DNA of 64,000 nt from Cladophialophora immunda (taxonomy: Eukaryota; Ascomycota; Eurotiomycetes; Chaetothyriales; Herpotrichiellaceae), in NCBI RefSeq assembly GCF_000835495.1, contig NW_015622543.1, positions 3,014,463-3,078,462 of the forward strand, given 5' to 3'. Positions within the stretch are counted from its first letter, which is position 1. Every line of letters begins with the position of its first letter. A program made the translations under genes and the position numbers. The notes beneath the pieces are model-generated. The model did no database searches. It saw only the letters and a list, made by a program, of their open reading frames with translations, and was not told the origin of the DNA. Of this stretch, positions 52,030-64,000 are shown one piece after another.

Positions 52030-54652
52030 TCATCCAAGCATGACTGCAGGAGATCATCAGTGTTGGGAGCGGTGCTTTGCATGCAGGGTGCCGGCATGTT
52101 ACTACGCGAGGAGATAAAAGACGACTTACCCTCCCAATTCCAATCTTTCATAACGGTCAGCCAATGCAACTTCCCCCTCACCGTATAGTCGATGAATCCA
52201 GCTCGCGTCACTGGATCTACGCCCTTCTTAAATGCAGCTGACTCGGGGAAATCCGTCGATGCTGAACGAGACCGTGCGTCTGCATCAAATCGAGCTGTGA
52301 CTTCACCGGCGGATCTTGAAGCACCAGGCGTCGCGTGAATCGGTGAACCATCTTTTGGTAGACCAGCTGCAGTCGACGGCGGGCTGGACGGCGACTTCTC
52401 ATATACAACGCCGTAACGCGATTCATATTCATCCCTTCTCCGCCACACCTCCATTGTGATCTCTTTGCATCGGTCCACGATTCCTGTGATCATGCGTTTG
52501 GACATGAGATCCCAGCGCTCGCGCACCCAGGCTCTGTCATCTTCGTCGAAGGCTTCACATCCTGCCATCATCAGCGGGAATATGTGCACAATGATCGTAC
52601 GCGACGACAGTGGAATGGTCGCGAGGAAGACGAGACACTTTGACGCCAACTCCCAGATCGAGTGCACCCAGGGGAGTTCCGGGACTGCTTGACGGAGGAG
52701 CAAGAGCGAAGCCCATCGGTACGCCTCTGCCGTTTGGATCGAATTGGTGATACTGGGGTTCAGTTCGACTCCACCCTCCGAGTCTATCAGCGGAGCCCAG
52801 CCTTCTATCGCCATTCTTAGCTCTATCGCCTTGGAGATGATGGCCGGAGAATTGCGCTTCTCCGTTCTCTGTCGAACGCGACCGACCAGCTCGCCCAGCT
52901 GGCCGATCAACGGGAAAAGCGTGATCGCGCAGCCCATGAGTGGATCAAGTTGCTGTTCACTGGGAACAGCGCTGCTGAGCGACGTGCAGGCGGTCATGAA
53001 TGCGGTGTCGTTGAAGCTTTGAGGTGCCATAGATACCAACCGAGCAATAACGTCCATGTACAAGCATGTATTCGCCAAAAAGCTCAGACGGCTCACATCT
53101 CCCGGGGTAAACCTCGATGTCTGGTGTCTGGAAGCAGCTTGTCGGATCAGTGCCTTGGCACGGTTGACGTGGTCAATTCCTGTCGACGACTGCTGATAGT
53201 CCCATGTTTCTGCGAAGCCCAGTGCCAATCTCGTCGCAATGGCCGCTTCCAGAAGCATGTTGCCGTTGTCCTCGTTGTTGACGAGAGCTTGCTCACCGGA
53301 CTGGAAATGCCGCAGTCCAATGACCCGGAGCTGCGACTGAGTCCTGCACATGTGCAAGCACGTCATTGCAGCAAGTGCGTGATAGAGAGCAGGACAGCCA
53401 GATGCTAGGGGCCAGACCAGCGTTCGCCATGGATTCTTGGTTTCGTCATCTTTGATCGAGAGGATGGTGCATGTCTGCTGCTCAAAGAGATGCCGTATCA
53501 TTTCCGGAGTACCACTAGGAGACTGAGGCTGGTGATATATTGTTTGAAGGCTATCACCGCTGTTATGATCCAGAGAATGGGAAGGTGCCACAACGTTTCC
53601 CAGCAATTCGGAAGCGCACTCGGTCTGTGGCTCGGACAGGCTCATCTGCCAATCGATGTTTCCAAAGTCTTCCTCCAGCGCGGCCTCTGCCGACTCCAGC
53701 AACTCGTCAAGCCCGGACATGTTCCACTCGATATCATGATTCAATTCGAATCCACTTCCGTCCGTTTGTAGGAGCAAATCGTCTAGCTGTGATAGGTCGT
53801 AAGAACTCGCATCTGCTGGAGAAATCGACAGGAAGCGATAGTGGTCGGCAACGCAGGATGCTAGGTTATAGGTAGCATCATCAAGGTGGTCTGCAACCGA
53901 TGACAGTGTTTCACAAACGGGAACTCCATTGTTGCCAAAAGTGCTTTGAGCATTGACATGAGCACTGGCGGATTCGATTGACCCTCCAGATATTGTCGTC
54001 GTCCTCTGATGGTCTGGTTCGAACGAAGATGGCATTACTATTTCAATCGGGGGTATTTCGACATTGTCAAGAACTCCACGACTTGCAGCGAGTGTGCTAG
54101 ACCGTCCCGGCACTCCGTCGTCCCCTTGGATTGTTTTGGAAGGACCATCGGGTAGTTTGGACTCGTTAGCCTGGACGTCACCTCCCACCACTTCATTCGT
54201 CGTTTGATCATCTGTTGAAATCGCTGGCACCTCTCGACGTTGCGACAGTCTCCTGGACACAATTTCACCGTTGGAGCGTCCATCCTTGCTCTGTTCAAAG
54301 ACTTTCCATCTGAGGAACTTTTGATAGCCGCCACAGGTCACTCCTCGACGGGCGCATTGTCGACATGTTGGCTTGTCCTCATCACATTTCGCGCGCCTTG
54401 CCTTGCAGGTCACGCACCCTACAACGGCCCCGTCAGCGATTATTCAAGAAATAAGTGGTCGATATTGTTTGTCATGGTGGTGCGGTCCTAATGTTGGTGC
54501 CATATTGGCCGGGACAGGGGCACTTTCGTACCATTGCGACTTTTTGGTTGCTTGCGTCTGGATGTTCCCTCATTGCTTCTCGCCTCAACCGTCGGAGCAG
54601 GAGATAGGAAGGTTGAAGTGCTTTTTGCAAGGAGGGTAGCAGGTTTGGGCAT
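52030..54652 (-). CDS. Zn2Cys6 transcription factor, candidate cluster regulator
   Basis: Exons 54652-54532, 54418-52130 and 52043-52030 (14 nt) give 807 residues. Intron 1 (113 bp, GTACGA...GTAG, CTGAC branch point) is required to complete the zinc cluster: it joins KQPKSRN to GCVTCKARRAKC, giving Cys 42, 45, 52, 59, 62 and 69. Intron 2 (GTAAGT...TGCAG) leads to the short end NWEVMLG. If it were not removed, translation would run on to about 51981. The middle is a fungal-specific regulatory region (PEMIRHLFEQQTCTILSI, LVWPLASGCPALYHALAAM). The gene lies first in a run of amino-acid-related genes (permease, two oxygenases, GCL-like ligase), so it is the likely local regulator. Confidence 0.9.
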
Positions 54653-55192
54653 CAGAGAATCGCTATGTTGGGCAGCGTGGACCGTGTAAGAGCGCTATCG
54701 GTGGGCTCAGGATGCACATGTGTGCCTTGTAATAAGAGCAGCCCGCTGTGTTATAAAGTCTGAAGAGAAATCAAGGCCGAGTGAGAGCATGGCGAATTGG
54801 ATGACATATGAAGATGCGCTGTGGACATGCAGCTCGATTCTCTCTGCCGGGTAGGTGTACTCTAAGCGTCTGGGGGTGCTGGAAGAGGGGTTGTTCCTGC
54901 GCCCAATGACGGTGATCCAAAGGCCCTCGGGTGACTCCTAGTGGTTAAGAAGCTTATCTGGCGCCTATCGTGGCCGGGCGAGCCACTTAAAGGCCCTATG
55001 AGCCCGCCTACTCACCCCTAGAGTCCCGTGGCTAAGATAAGTAGTGCATGCCTACCTACGGTACAAACAGAGCTGCTGATAAGGAGTCCAGCTAAAGTAT
55101 TACTTTGAAGGGGAGTCTTCGTTTGCCGACATTGTCCATTGTTTACTTTACTTTTGCTCCATCTGCATCCTCTCGGCAAGCATTCAAGTCTC
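54653..55192. other. Intergenic region
   Basis: Upstream region of the regulator and 3' flank of the permease. Nothing else recognised. Confidence 0.5.
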
Positions 55193-57089
55193 TTATACGG
55201 AACCACCTTCGTTGTGCTTTCTGCCCCTGATCTTGAACATGTCGAGAGCCGATGTCCAAACATCCTCCCAAATGCCCAAGGGCGGATCGATGCCCTGTTC
55301 GTAGGCGTCGATGACCGGCTTATCCCACACCAGGTCTGCCTCATGCGGTTTGACGACCTTCGTTCTCTTGATCAACTTCCATCCCACATATAGGACCGCG
55401 CATACAAAAATCATGGTGTAGTAGGTGAAAAAGGTCCCAACGTCCCAGAATCCGGGAAGGAAAACCGTGTAGCCTTGGATGAAGACAATGATGGTAACAA
55501 AGACCAAGCCGAAGCAGTTGAGGTACGGTTGGCACCAGCCTGGAATATGAATTAGCAACAGATATCTCTCGATGGAGAACGAGGGTCTGCAACATACCTC
55601 GGTACGGGAGTGTTCTGCGGTCAATGCCCTGCGCCTTCAGAGCACGGTAGAAGAAGAGGTACGTTGTCCCCATAAAGACATAATTGAGCACCTGTGAGGC
55701 CGTGACAAGGTTGACGAGCCATTTGATCGCAGTCGCCGACCCCTTGCTGACTTGCAAGAAGCTCAAGAACGGGAATACCATGGTAATGGCGAAGCACCAG
55801 TACGGGACGCCGCTCGCGGTCGTTGCCTGCAAGAATCTGGGTGCCTGGCCTTGGAGAGAGAGACTGTACAGTGAACGGGTCGCCATATAACAGTAAGAGT
55901 TGCCCGCGGAGAAGATGCTTGTCAACAGCAGTGCGTTGACGAGGTGAGGCAGGCCTGTGATACCGAGATTTTGCATTGCGATAATGTAGGGAGATGACGC
56001 TCCCGTGGAACCGCCTTGGGTGTTGAGGACGTGGATCAGGGTGGCACTATTGTACGGTAGGACAATGCCGACACACAGCGCTCCCAAGATGAAGAAGCAG
56101 CCGAATCTCCAGTATCTGTTGTGGTCAGCGATTCACTCACCGAGCAGGTCGGAGGAAGTCCCAACTTACACTGTCTTGAACGCTGCCTTGATTGTGATCC
56201 GCGGATACACCGCCTCTGCGGAAACCATCGCGATGTATTCTGGGCCGCAAATGGTAAAAGCTGCCACGAACAGAGCACCCAAGAAGCCCTCGAACCTTCC
56301 CAACGAACCGGTGGTGATGTACTCTGCGAAGGCGCCTGGATTGTTCCAATAACGGAACCCGTATGCGTCGTGCTTCGGATTGCCGCCTACCATGGTGATG
56401 AAGGTGAAAAAGAACAGGATGAAAACCAGGAACACCTTGCCCAAGGATAACCAGAACTCAGCCTCGCCAAACCAGCGGACCGCAAAGATATTGATCAGGG
56501 CGTAGAGGACGATGCAGGCCAAACAGACGGCCCATACCGGGATGTCGTCCCTCCAAAACGTCAGGACGAGGTTGAGGGCCGAAATCTCGAATGGGATCAG
56601 GATGGCTTCGTAGAGGAAGAAGTTCCAGCCGGCAACGAAGCCGAAGGAGTCGTCCACCCACTTGCCCGCGAACCGGATGAAGGACCCAGACACCGGCATG
56701 TAGACTGTCATTTCCGCCAGACTGCTGTTGATGCAACCGAGGACGCAGGCATAGAACAAAAACGAAAGCAGCATCGAGCCCGGACCACCCTCGAGCAATG
56801 CCCAGCCGATACTGACGAACTGTCGATCTGATTTAGCCTCTCTTCACGGTGACGAAATTTGACATCGAAATCTCTTCGAGTACACGACAGCCTTTGCGAG
56901 GCAGGGGTCACTTACGAGAGCCGTACCAATGGTGCCTCCGATGGCAATGAGTTGAATCTGGCGGTTGCAGAGCGAACGGTGAAGGTTGTCGACATTCTCA
57001 ACCTGTCCGAGCTGGTTGGCACTGAGGGTGGTCTGCAATTCGAGGGACTCCTCGGGGAGCCCCTTCAACTCTGTCATCTTGGAATCCAT
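55193..57089 (-). CDS. Amino-acid permease (fungal YAT/APC family)
   Basis: Exons 57089-56916, 56819-56170, 56115-55598 and 55539-55193, with GTAAGT, GTAAGT and GTATGT donors, give 562 residues. Plasma-membrane proton-coupled uptake of amino acids is the family role. Motifs: RQIQLIAIGGTIGTAL in helix 1, SSLAEMTVYMPVSGSFIRFA, CGPEYIAMVSAEAVYPR, GNSYCYMATRSLYSLSLQGQ and WCQPYLNCFGLVFVTI, with twelve membrane segments expected. The N- and C-termini are cytosolic and charged. It lies between the Zn2Cys6 regulator and the PhyH-type oxygenase, all on the minus strand. The substrate cannot be told from sequence. Confidence 0.93.
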
Positions 57090-57816
57090 GTCTGGGAAAC
57101 AGTAGAGGATTCGGGAAACGGGAGGGTTGACATTGTGTAGGCGGCGACAGCATGGTCCTTTTTATCGCCTCGCGGGGACCCATGTAACTCTGCGACATAG
57201 ATCTATTTCCCAATATACGATAGCATCCAACTAATTGCAAAACTGGCGAAGAAACACGTACGGGCCTTTTCAAAGAGTGAGATTTGGGCAAAGGCTGAGG
57301 TGGGACTGATAGTGGTTGGGACTTAATTACTAAATCTGTCACGCCATCGCACTTTTTCTGTCAAAACAGCACATGGCGACGGTTTCCTCGGCGATGATAT
57401 CGTTATCTCAGAGATACGTTGATATCGCCTGTCGACAAGATCGATCTAGGCTTTGGGCTGGTCTAGAAGGGCAACATGCCGAATACTAATTATGCGAGAG
57501 CAAGGCTTTGCGGGTAATGTGCTGAAGATTTCAATTGGCGCCTTAGAGACGAATCGCGCACATACTCTCTCATCTTCCAACTCTAACCTTAGGTTCTATC
57601 GACAATTCATCTTTTTATACTCTCTGATGACGAGTGGAAAAGAGACGCTGAACTGTCTGAGACGACGCGTCCTGAGGGCCCAAAAGGGGGGATTTGAAAA
57701 GCCAATCCCGGCCGTTCCAAACCCTGCAAGCTGCGAATCTGGGTCATGTTCTCGAACGACACTAACAGTCTTCACCTCTATGTACCTGCCACTGAGCCAC
57801 TCCTTGGACAGAAGCA
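57090..57816. other. Intergenic region, permease promoter
   Basis: No gene supported. The 3' flank of the PhyH-type gene is at the right edge. Confidence 0.5.
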
Positions 57817-58842
57817 CTACTGGCTCACCTTTTCAAAAACAGAGGGCAAGTCCAGCGATGGATCCTCGTTGTCGACGACCCCGAGAACCGTGGAAGGCTT
57901 CTTGTACCCGAGAAGCGAGAGCATTTTGTCGCTCATGGTGAGCACTTTGCTTCTCGGGACGGCGAGAAACTGGTTTTCTTCCGTGCGCAGGTTGCCCCGG
58001 ATGAAGAACAGACCGTGGACCTTGCGCACCTCGTTCGGGATGGAGTTGTGGCCGCCGCCGTGGTAGCATGAAGCCAGGAATATCAACGCAGAGCCCGGCT
58101 CCATTTCTAGATGCAACCCCCCCTATCAGCCTGTTTTTTTTTCCATACCAGGGAACGATGTGAATGGCCACAGCGTTGTGTTTGGTAGGGGACACTCACC
58201 GGCAAAGCAGACTTCGTCCGTCCGTGGACGTCGCGTATCGTCCCACTTGTGAGAGCCCGGGACGAACATGGTGGCGCCGTTTTGGCGCGTCGTCCTCGAC
58301 CCAGCAATCAGACATCCAAATTGGCTGGCCTTTTTGAGGTCGAATTTGCCTCCGTGCCGGATCCCGTGCACGTTGTCGTCTCGGTGCAGCCGCTGTCGAG
58401 GCGCACCGTAGCCAATGTAAAACGTGATGCTGATGCTCAACAGCGGGTCGATAATGTTCTCTTCCACGATGTCTTCGCGGACGACCTTGAATTTCTCCTG
58501 CAGGATGGACGTCCGCAGCTCCTCCAGCACGGGGGATTCACAGATTTTGGCGATGGTCGGGGACTTGCCCACGAGCCCTGGTATGGCCAGAGTTTCTTTG
58601 GGGATAATGTGCAACGCGCTCTTCTCGGTCGACCTGGTTTGTTTTCGATGGGCTTCGACGTCGCGATCAATGGCAGCAATGTCTTCCGCGGTCGCAAATC
58701 CCGTTAGAATCACTCCCCCGTCTCGTTCGATTATGCCGAGTATCTCCTCGATTGGTGCGCTTGCAGATATGGAGGTAATGGAGCTGGATGGTTCATGAGT
58801 TTGATCAATCGGGTCTGGAGGCCCAAACATTGAAATCCCCAT
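57817..58842 (-). CDS. Phytanoyl-CoA-dioxygenase-type Fe(II)/2-oxoglutarate oxygenase
   Basis: Exons 58842-58200 and 58106-57817 (GTGAGT...CTAG intron) give 310 residues. The first ATG (MGISMFGPPDP) is chosen. The frame is open further upstream to about 58974 without an ATG. Double-stranded beta-helix core: the iron-binding HxD lies in LHRDDNVHG, the distal His in SCYHGGGHNS, and FFIRGNLRTEENQ may supply the 2-oxoglutarate-binding Arg. This PhyH branch typically hydroxylates small molecules in fungal natural-product pathways (cf. fumitremorgin/meroterpenoid oxygenases). Divergently paired with the second oxygenase at 59419 across a 576-bp promoter. Confidence 0.87.
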
Positions 58843-59418
58843 TTTCGCTTGCTGAGTATAACTGTTCGACGATATCCCACGGGGTGTTAAGAGAAATAAT
58901 CGGTGAATGTAGTTCTGGGACAACCTCGTTATTATAAGGCGGGGTCTCCATCGAAGAAATTGCAGTGAATCCAAGGTTTGCTTTGTGAACGGGACAGGGC
59001 GTGCCAGTCTCGAGGCCGAAATGGAGCTCAGTGACGAGCGAGGCCCGTCAAAGGTAGTGGAGCATCCAATCAGAGGCTCTTCAGGGCGTGGGACTTAGTT
59101 TCCTGTTTCGTTTCTCTACGGCGATGTGCGTGTCCTGTCGACTACCAATCCGGGGAGGACGGTGGGGCTGTAGAACTTGATTTCCGCAATGGGAATGCTC
59201 TGAAGATAAACGGGACGTGGATGAGACGGAAGCGAGGACGGTCCGATAACAAATCCTGTCTGTCAGAGTCGAGACATTGATAGCGTTTATCATATTGGCA
59301 AGGCAGTGATAAGTTCCAATGCTACAAATACATCTTTGTCCTTCCTGGACTCATCTTGAGCAGGACGAACAACAAGCTGTATTTATATACTATTTAACGC
59401 GAGGGATCAATCATCACG
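58843..59418. promoter_or_regulatory. Divergent promoter of the two oxygenase genes
   Basis: A shared upstream region for the minus-strand PhyH-type gene and the plus-strand oxygenase. A TATTTATATACTATTTAA word near 59379-59396 is a TATA candidate for the plus gene. Such sharing suggests co-expression. Confidence 0.45.
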
Positions 59419-60561
59419 ATGGCGACGGCGGAGGTCGATGTGCGGCCTCCAGTGCACACCTCTAAGATTAGGCCCATCATTAGTGAACATCTTCACCAGG
59501 CTAGCACTAGACCACGCGCAATTTTTGATCCTGAGAAGCATTTGGTATATCGCGAAGACCCAAAGATTTTGATGCTCAAAGATATCGGCCTCTCAGAAAA
59601 TGTGGGCATATCGCCAGTTGCCATTTCCGAGCCCTTCCCTCTGTTCAGCGAAGAAGCCATAAGCCATATGAGGAGCGAGATTTTCACCCACGAAGTTTGG
59701 GACAACTGTTTGTACAGCACCGATTTCGCGGGCTGCCAGCTCAGAGGCCACTGTCCAAAGTAAGAGATCCGTTTTCTTTGGTCGTGTCTCATATTTCTGG
59801 ATTGACGCCTGCAATTGCCACCCGCGACTAAATTCCTGGAAAGGTATGCCCCGTTCATGTACGATGCCTGGAAGAACCCCAAGACTCTCGCCATTGTGTC
59901 GAAAATTGCCGGCATTGACTTGGTGCCCGCTATCGATATCGAGATCGGAAACATCAACGTCTCCGTTCAAGATCGTCTGAGAAACTACCAGAAGCAAGAA
60001 CGTCAATCGGATGATGACATCCCAGTCACCAAATGGCACGTGGACAGTTACCCGTTTGTGTGTGTAGTGATGATGAGCGACGCTTCTCAGATGGCTGGGG
60101 GAGAAACAGCGATCAGGACCGGCTCTGGAGAGATCCTCAAAGTCCGTGGACCACAGATGGTGAGTGTGACGAACTTGTATTTGTCTGTGTGAAAGTTGCT
60201 CACAAGTCGACAGGGCAGTGGTGTTGTCCTTCAGGGTAGGCACATCACACACCAGGCATTGGCTGCACTTGGAGGAAGTGAACGGATTACCATGGTGACG
60301 GCTTTTCGCCCCAGGGACCCTCTGATCCCGGACTCCTCGGTTCTCACTACCATCAGGCCCATCACAAACCTATCGCAGTTGTACTTCCAGTGGACAGAAT
60401 ACAGGGTGGAGGTCCTGCAAGAACGTCTGCGGTTGATACTTGAAGTTCTAAGGAAGCAGCATCAGGCCGATCAACAGACAGATGCCACCAAGATCAAAGA
60501 GTTTCTTCAGCAGCAGATCGACTGGCTCTCAGTCACGGACAAAGAAATCGTTCCGAAGTAA
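59419..60561 (+). CDS. Fe(II)/2-oxoglutarate-dependent oxygenase (second, distinct type)
   Basis: Exons 59419-59759, 59844-60159 and 60214-60561 give 334 residues. Splice sites are GTAAGA...AAG and GTGAGT...ACAG, in phase. Iron ligands: HxD in VTKWHVDSYPFVCV and the distal His in GRHITHQA, with a later Arg/Ser (ERITMVTAFRPR) suiting the co-substrate site. The family resembles fungal Fe2OG proteins with the YAPFMYDAWKNPKTLAIVSKIAGIDLVPA signature. The C-terminus is helical (LRLILEVLRKQHQADQQ). In-frame protein-like codons precede the second exon inside intron 1, so that splice is slightly uncertain. A partner to the divergent PhyH-type enzyme and to the downstream ligase, by context. Confidence 0.83.
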
Positions 60562-61472
60562 CGTTTCACCTGTGGTGCTGGGCGCGTAGAATAGACGTCG
60601 GGTCTTGGCCCTTGGAGCTTTTGTATCGGACATTGAGCACCGGGGTTGTAGGAGCACATCAATAGAAGTATGTTTGCAATTGCACAGACAACCATATTTT
60701 CGGCTCACAAGTAATTGCTCACCAATCAAAGGGCCAGATCATGGTTGGACTTAACTTCCTGATTTGGAAATTTCTCTGCCGCAACGGGGATGAGGCTGCT
60801 TAGATTAAGGGACGACTGGCCACTGATTAGCTGGAGTTCGTCCAGCGCACGGAGGGATAGTTACCTTCTATGAAACATGATTCGGGCGAAAAGGCTTCGC
60901 TGGTCTGCTGACATGGGGAATGAGAAGATCGATGAAATCCCTTGCAAGAGGATTTTCAAGCCTTCGGTATTGGAGGCTGTGGTCCACTCCACCAGCAGGT
61001 AACGAATACAGTGGATCAAAAGTACACAGACGTCAACCATCTTCACGTCACGCTTCTGGCGGCGAAGATCTCGTTTGCTTGACCTCGAATGAATGTGCTC
61101 GGTTTTGCTATATACCTTCATTTGCTGCTAAGCGCCGACTTGGAAGACTAAGGAACGAAAACTACCGAACGAACCAGCCACACACGTACCGACAGTTCGG
61201 AAGCCTCCAATTGTTCCAATGTCCCGCCAATGACGTCAACTAGAATGAGGGCTTCAACTGGTTGAACCCTCGGCGCGCCTGATGGAATGAGTTGCGGTGT
61301 GGTAAGACATTATAACCAGGCACGCAGGACACAGCAAGCATAGAAGTCCTGTTCTGCGTGTTAGCGATGTATATCTGTTCCGCAGCTGTCTTTCAAGAAG
61401 CTAGAACACAGACTCGATCATTGATTTAGACGACATTTGAAAAAGCAGGTGAAGGGTCTGGAGGATCTCGCA
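60562..61472. other. Intergenic region before the GCL-like gene
   Basis: Some minus-strand frames exist (for example 60861-61121, 86 codons) but none is convincing. Upstream region of the GCL-like gene. Confidence 0.4.
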
Positions 61473-63780
61473 ATGGAATTTAGGTACGACCACATCTAAC
61501 TAGATCATCGAACTTGAGAACTCAGAAAAAGGGCAGTACGAATCACGACGAGAGTGGCTCTCACTGGGCTGAGGTCGTGTCCATCTCTCAGAACATTAGA
61601 CGCCGTGCGATGCTGGTAAGAGACGACTTTTGAATTATGGGAATTGGAAGAGGGTACAAGTTGCCAATATCGTCTTTGCTGACGCCCTCTTGCCAAGCAA
61701 TTGATAGATCTGTTTGAAAAATATAAAGACATAGATGGGTATCCTCCGTTATGGGGGGACGAGGTAAGTGACTGCCAGATAACATGTCGAAATGTGAAAT
61801 ATGAGGCTCATGAAAGACGCCATCAGATCGAGTACCAACTCCTAGCATATGACGATTCAAACCAGCGGGCAAATCTGCTCCTGAAACAGGAGGAAGTACT
61901 CAACAATGTGGAGAGGTTACATACGGATGTTGATGATGGCCGTCAAGGCGCAACGATCCCCAGGTATTATTCTCCTTTCCCTTTCTTCGAGCGCAATTGA
62001 TGCCCACGACAGCCAGTAAGCATCAAAAGACCGCACCGGAATTTCAGCCAGAGTTTGGCAGCTTCATGATTGAGGCTACACCGGGGGAGCCTTACGACGG
62101 CGGCAGTATCAAGAGCTTGTTAAGTGTGGAAGCAAACATGCGAAAACGGTGAGAACAGAGAGGCTGACTTCGGAGGACATCGGTTGATATCGGTACTACT
62201 AGGAGGCGAATGATACAAGCTTGTCTTGGGTTAGGCGAAGCGGTCGTCACACTGCCAGGTTTTCCACGCCTGGGCGCCCCAGGCCCTTACACTGAACCTG
62301 CCCTACCAACTCACGGACTCTTGCTCCAATCGCAGTTTCTTCCCGATGGATTGATCAGCACACATGAGCGCTATGGCACAATCCATGATAACATGAACGC
62401 GCGCCGTGGAGGGCGTCCGTGCAAAGTCAAGATTCCAATCTATAGAGACGAGAATACACCCTGGCCTTGGAAGGAGTCGATGCAGTTCCCACACCAAAAC
62501 CATGCGCAAGAGGACGACGCAAGACAACATCATGACAATGCGGCAGAGAACTTTATATATGGCGACAGCATGGCGTTCGGGCCAAGTTTCTGCGGGCTGC
62601 AGGTCACGATCCAAGCAAGAAACCTCCGAGAAGCGCGCTACCTGCATGATCAGTTATGTCCGCTTGGTCCCATCATCATGGCATTGTCGGCGGCATCACC
62701 ATTCTTTCGTGGGTTTCTCACTGACACCGATGTTCGATGGAATCAAGCGGCTTCCGCGGTGGACGACAGAACTACAAATGAGCTTCGGTCAAATGTAATG
62801 TAGGCTCCAAAGCCAACCTGATCCTCTCACTGACAGGCCAGCAGACTATCAAGCCATTGGGCTTGCATGCACGGTGGTCATCCACGGCAATGTACATATC
62901 GGACGACCCACGGCTTCGACCGGTCTACAACCCGTCAGAAATTAAAGCTGATGCAGCGATCAAGCAATATCTCCAACATCACAGTAGCATGGATGCCCTC
63001 TTGGCTTCGCATTACGCCAACATTCTGACTCGCGACCCAATCGCCCTAACAAAGAACGAACTGAGATCTTACGAAAGCCTTGATCTCTTTGAGATCCTCC
63101 ACTCTGCAGTCTGGCCGCATGTCGATTTCAAACTGCCGTCCAAAACCGGGGCGGCGGGATGGCGGGTCGAATTTCGTCCCCTGGAAGTACAATTGACCGA
63201 TTTCGAAAACGCGGCGTTCGCCTTGTTCGTTGCCTTGCTCGCTCGCGCTATTTTGCATTACGATCTCAATTTCTACATTCCGATTGAGAAGGTGGCGGAG
63301 AATATGGAGAGGGCGCACACCCGCAATGCAGTCCGCAAGCAGAAATTCTTCTTCCGTGTAAAGGTGGAGCGAACGACATCAGACGGAAATCCAGAACCAG
63401 AAGAAGAATATGCCCTGATGACGACGACCGAGATCATGAACGGGTCTCCGAACTTGCAAGGCTCAAACGGTCAATCCTTCCCTGGCCTACTCCCGCTTGT
63501 GCAGTCCTACATCCTCGAAGTTTTTGGGGACGTCCCTGAAGAGGCCAGACAGAGGATTGACAAGTATCTGGACGTCATCCGGAAAAGGGCCACTGGAGAA
63601 ATGCTCACACCGGCGAGCTGGATGCGACAATTTGTGCAAAGGCATCAAGACTATAGCAAGGACAGCTTCATTTCAGAGCGTGTCTGCTATGATTTGATGA
63701 AAGTCGTCCAGGCTCTGGGACAGGGCAGTATTGATCCAGCAGAGTTGTTCTCCGTGAGTGCACAAGTCGACGAAAAGTAA
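61473..63780 (+). CDS. Divergent glutamate-cysteine-ligase-like enzyme
   Basis: Reliable exons: (about 61508)-61615, 61698-61763, 61827-61963, 62017-62148, 62203-62794 and 62845-63780, with phase closing at every join. About 650 residues. The start (ATG 61473 via a 35-bp intron) is uncertain. Eukaryotic-type GCL motifs run in order: LWGDEIEYQLLAYDD, LLLKQEEVL, EFGSFMIEATPGEPY, FPRLGAPG, IPIYRDENTPWPW, FCGLQVTIQARN, ARYLHDQLCPLGPIIMALSA, FRGFLTDTDVRWN, GWRVEFRPLEVQLTDFENAA, NFYIPIEKVAENM. GCL joins the gamma-carboxyl of glutamate to cysteine using ATP. Here the usual Cys-Cys next to LQVTFQ is Cys-Gly, and conservation is lower than I expect for a housekeeping GCL, so a specialised paralogue is likely. 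Confidence 0.85.
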
Positions 63781-64000
63781 TGAACTAGTGTACCAGGCAA
63801 GCTTAGAGGCACCATAATACCGCTTGATGTAGCCTACCTGTTAGATTCAGGGTCATCAAGGACACAGCCTCGTGTTCCGAGCAGAGAAAAAGTCATATTC
63901 GCATCTGGCTGTTTTTACCGATAGCTCGTATATTTGAGGCACCTATTGGTCCGCTCGTATGCCAAGATCCACACTCCTAAAACGGCGACACTCCCATAAC

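Overview
The window is nuclear DNA of a filamentous ascomycete (Pezizomycotina). Genes are dense, introns are short (about 50-110 bp, GT...AG, with CTAAC/CTGAC branch points), there are several Zn2Cys6 regulators, and the conserved proteins are of fungal type. I cannot name the species. Exon borders below were worked out by hand from splice motifs and reading phase.

Layout. 0.5-5 kb: a large E(z)/KMT6-like SET-domain methyltransferase (minus). 6.8-7.7 kb: a short-chain dehydrogenase with a decayed 5' end. 7.8-13.2 kb: a gene-poor, degenerate island bounded by near-identical inverted ends. It holds two inverted, diverged copies of one unknown gene, a C2HC zinc-finger pseudogene, a perfect 94-bp inverted repeat and several orphan frames. 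14.5-24.3 kb: a RmlD/MAT2B-like reductase, a fungal transcription-factor-like protein with no DNA-binding domain, a DUF3292-type membrane protein and an F-box protein. 25-36 kb: a decayed membrane-protein-like relic, a single-pass cell-surface protein, TAF6, an MDR oxidoreductase beside a Zn2Cys6 regulator, and the RbAp48-type WD40 histone chaperone. 36-51 kb: XRN1, a CASTOR-like ACT-domain protein, a MORG1/WDR83 WD40 protein, a DUF6536-type membrane protein and GTP cyclohydrolase I. About 51.0-51.2 kb: a U2 snRNA gene that appears to carry a spliceosomal intron only eight or so nucleotides from its 5' end.

52-63.8 kb looks like a small metabolic gene cluster: a Zn2Cys6 regulator, an amino-acid permease, a PhyH-type and a second Fe(II)/2-oxoglutarate oxygenase sharing a divergent promoter, and a divergent glutamate-cysteine-ligase-like enzyme. 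I infer a pathway that makes and oxidises a gamma-glutamyl or related amide from imported amino acids. This cluster and the interrupted U2 gene are the two best candidates for something undescribed.
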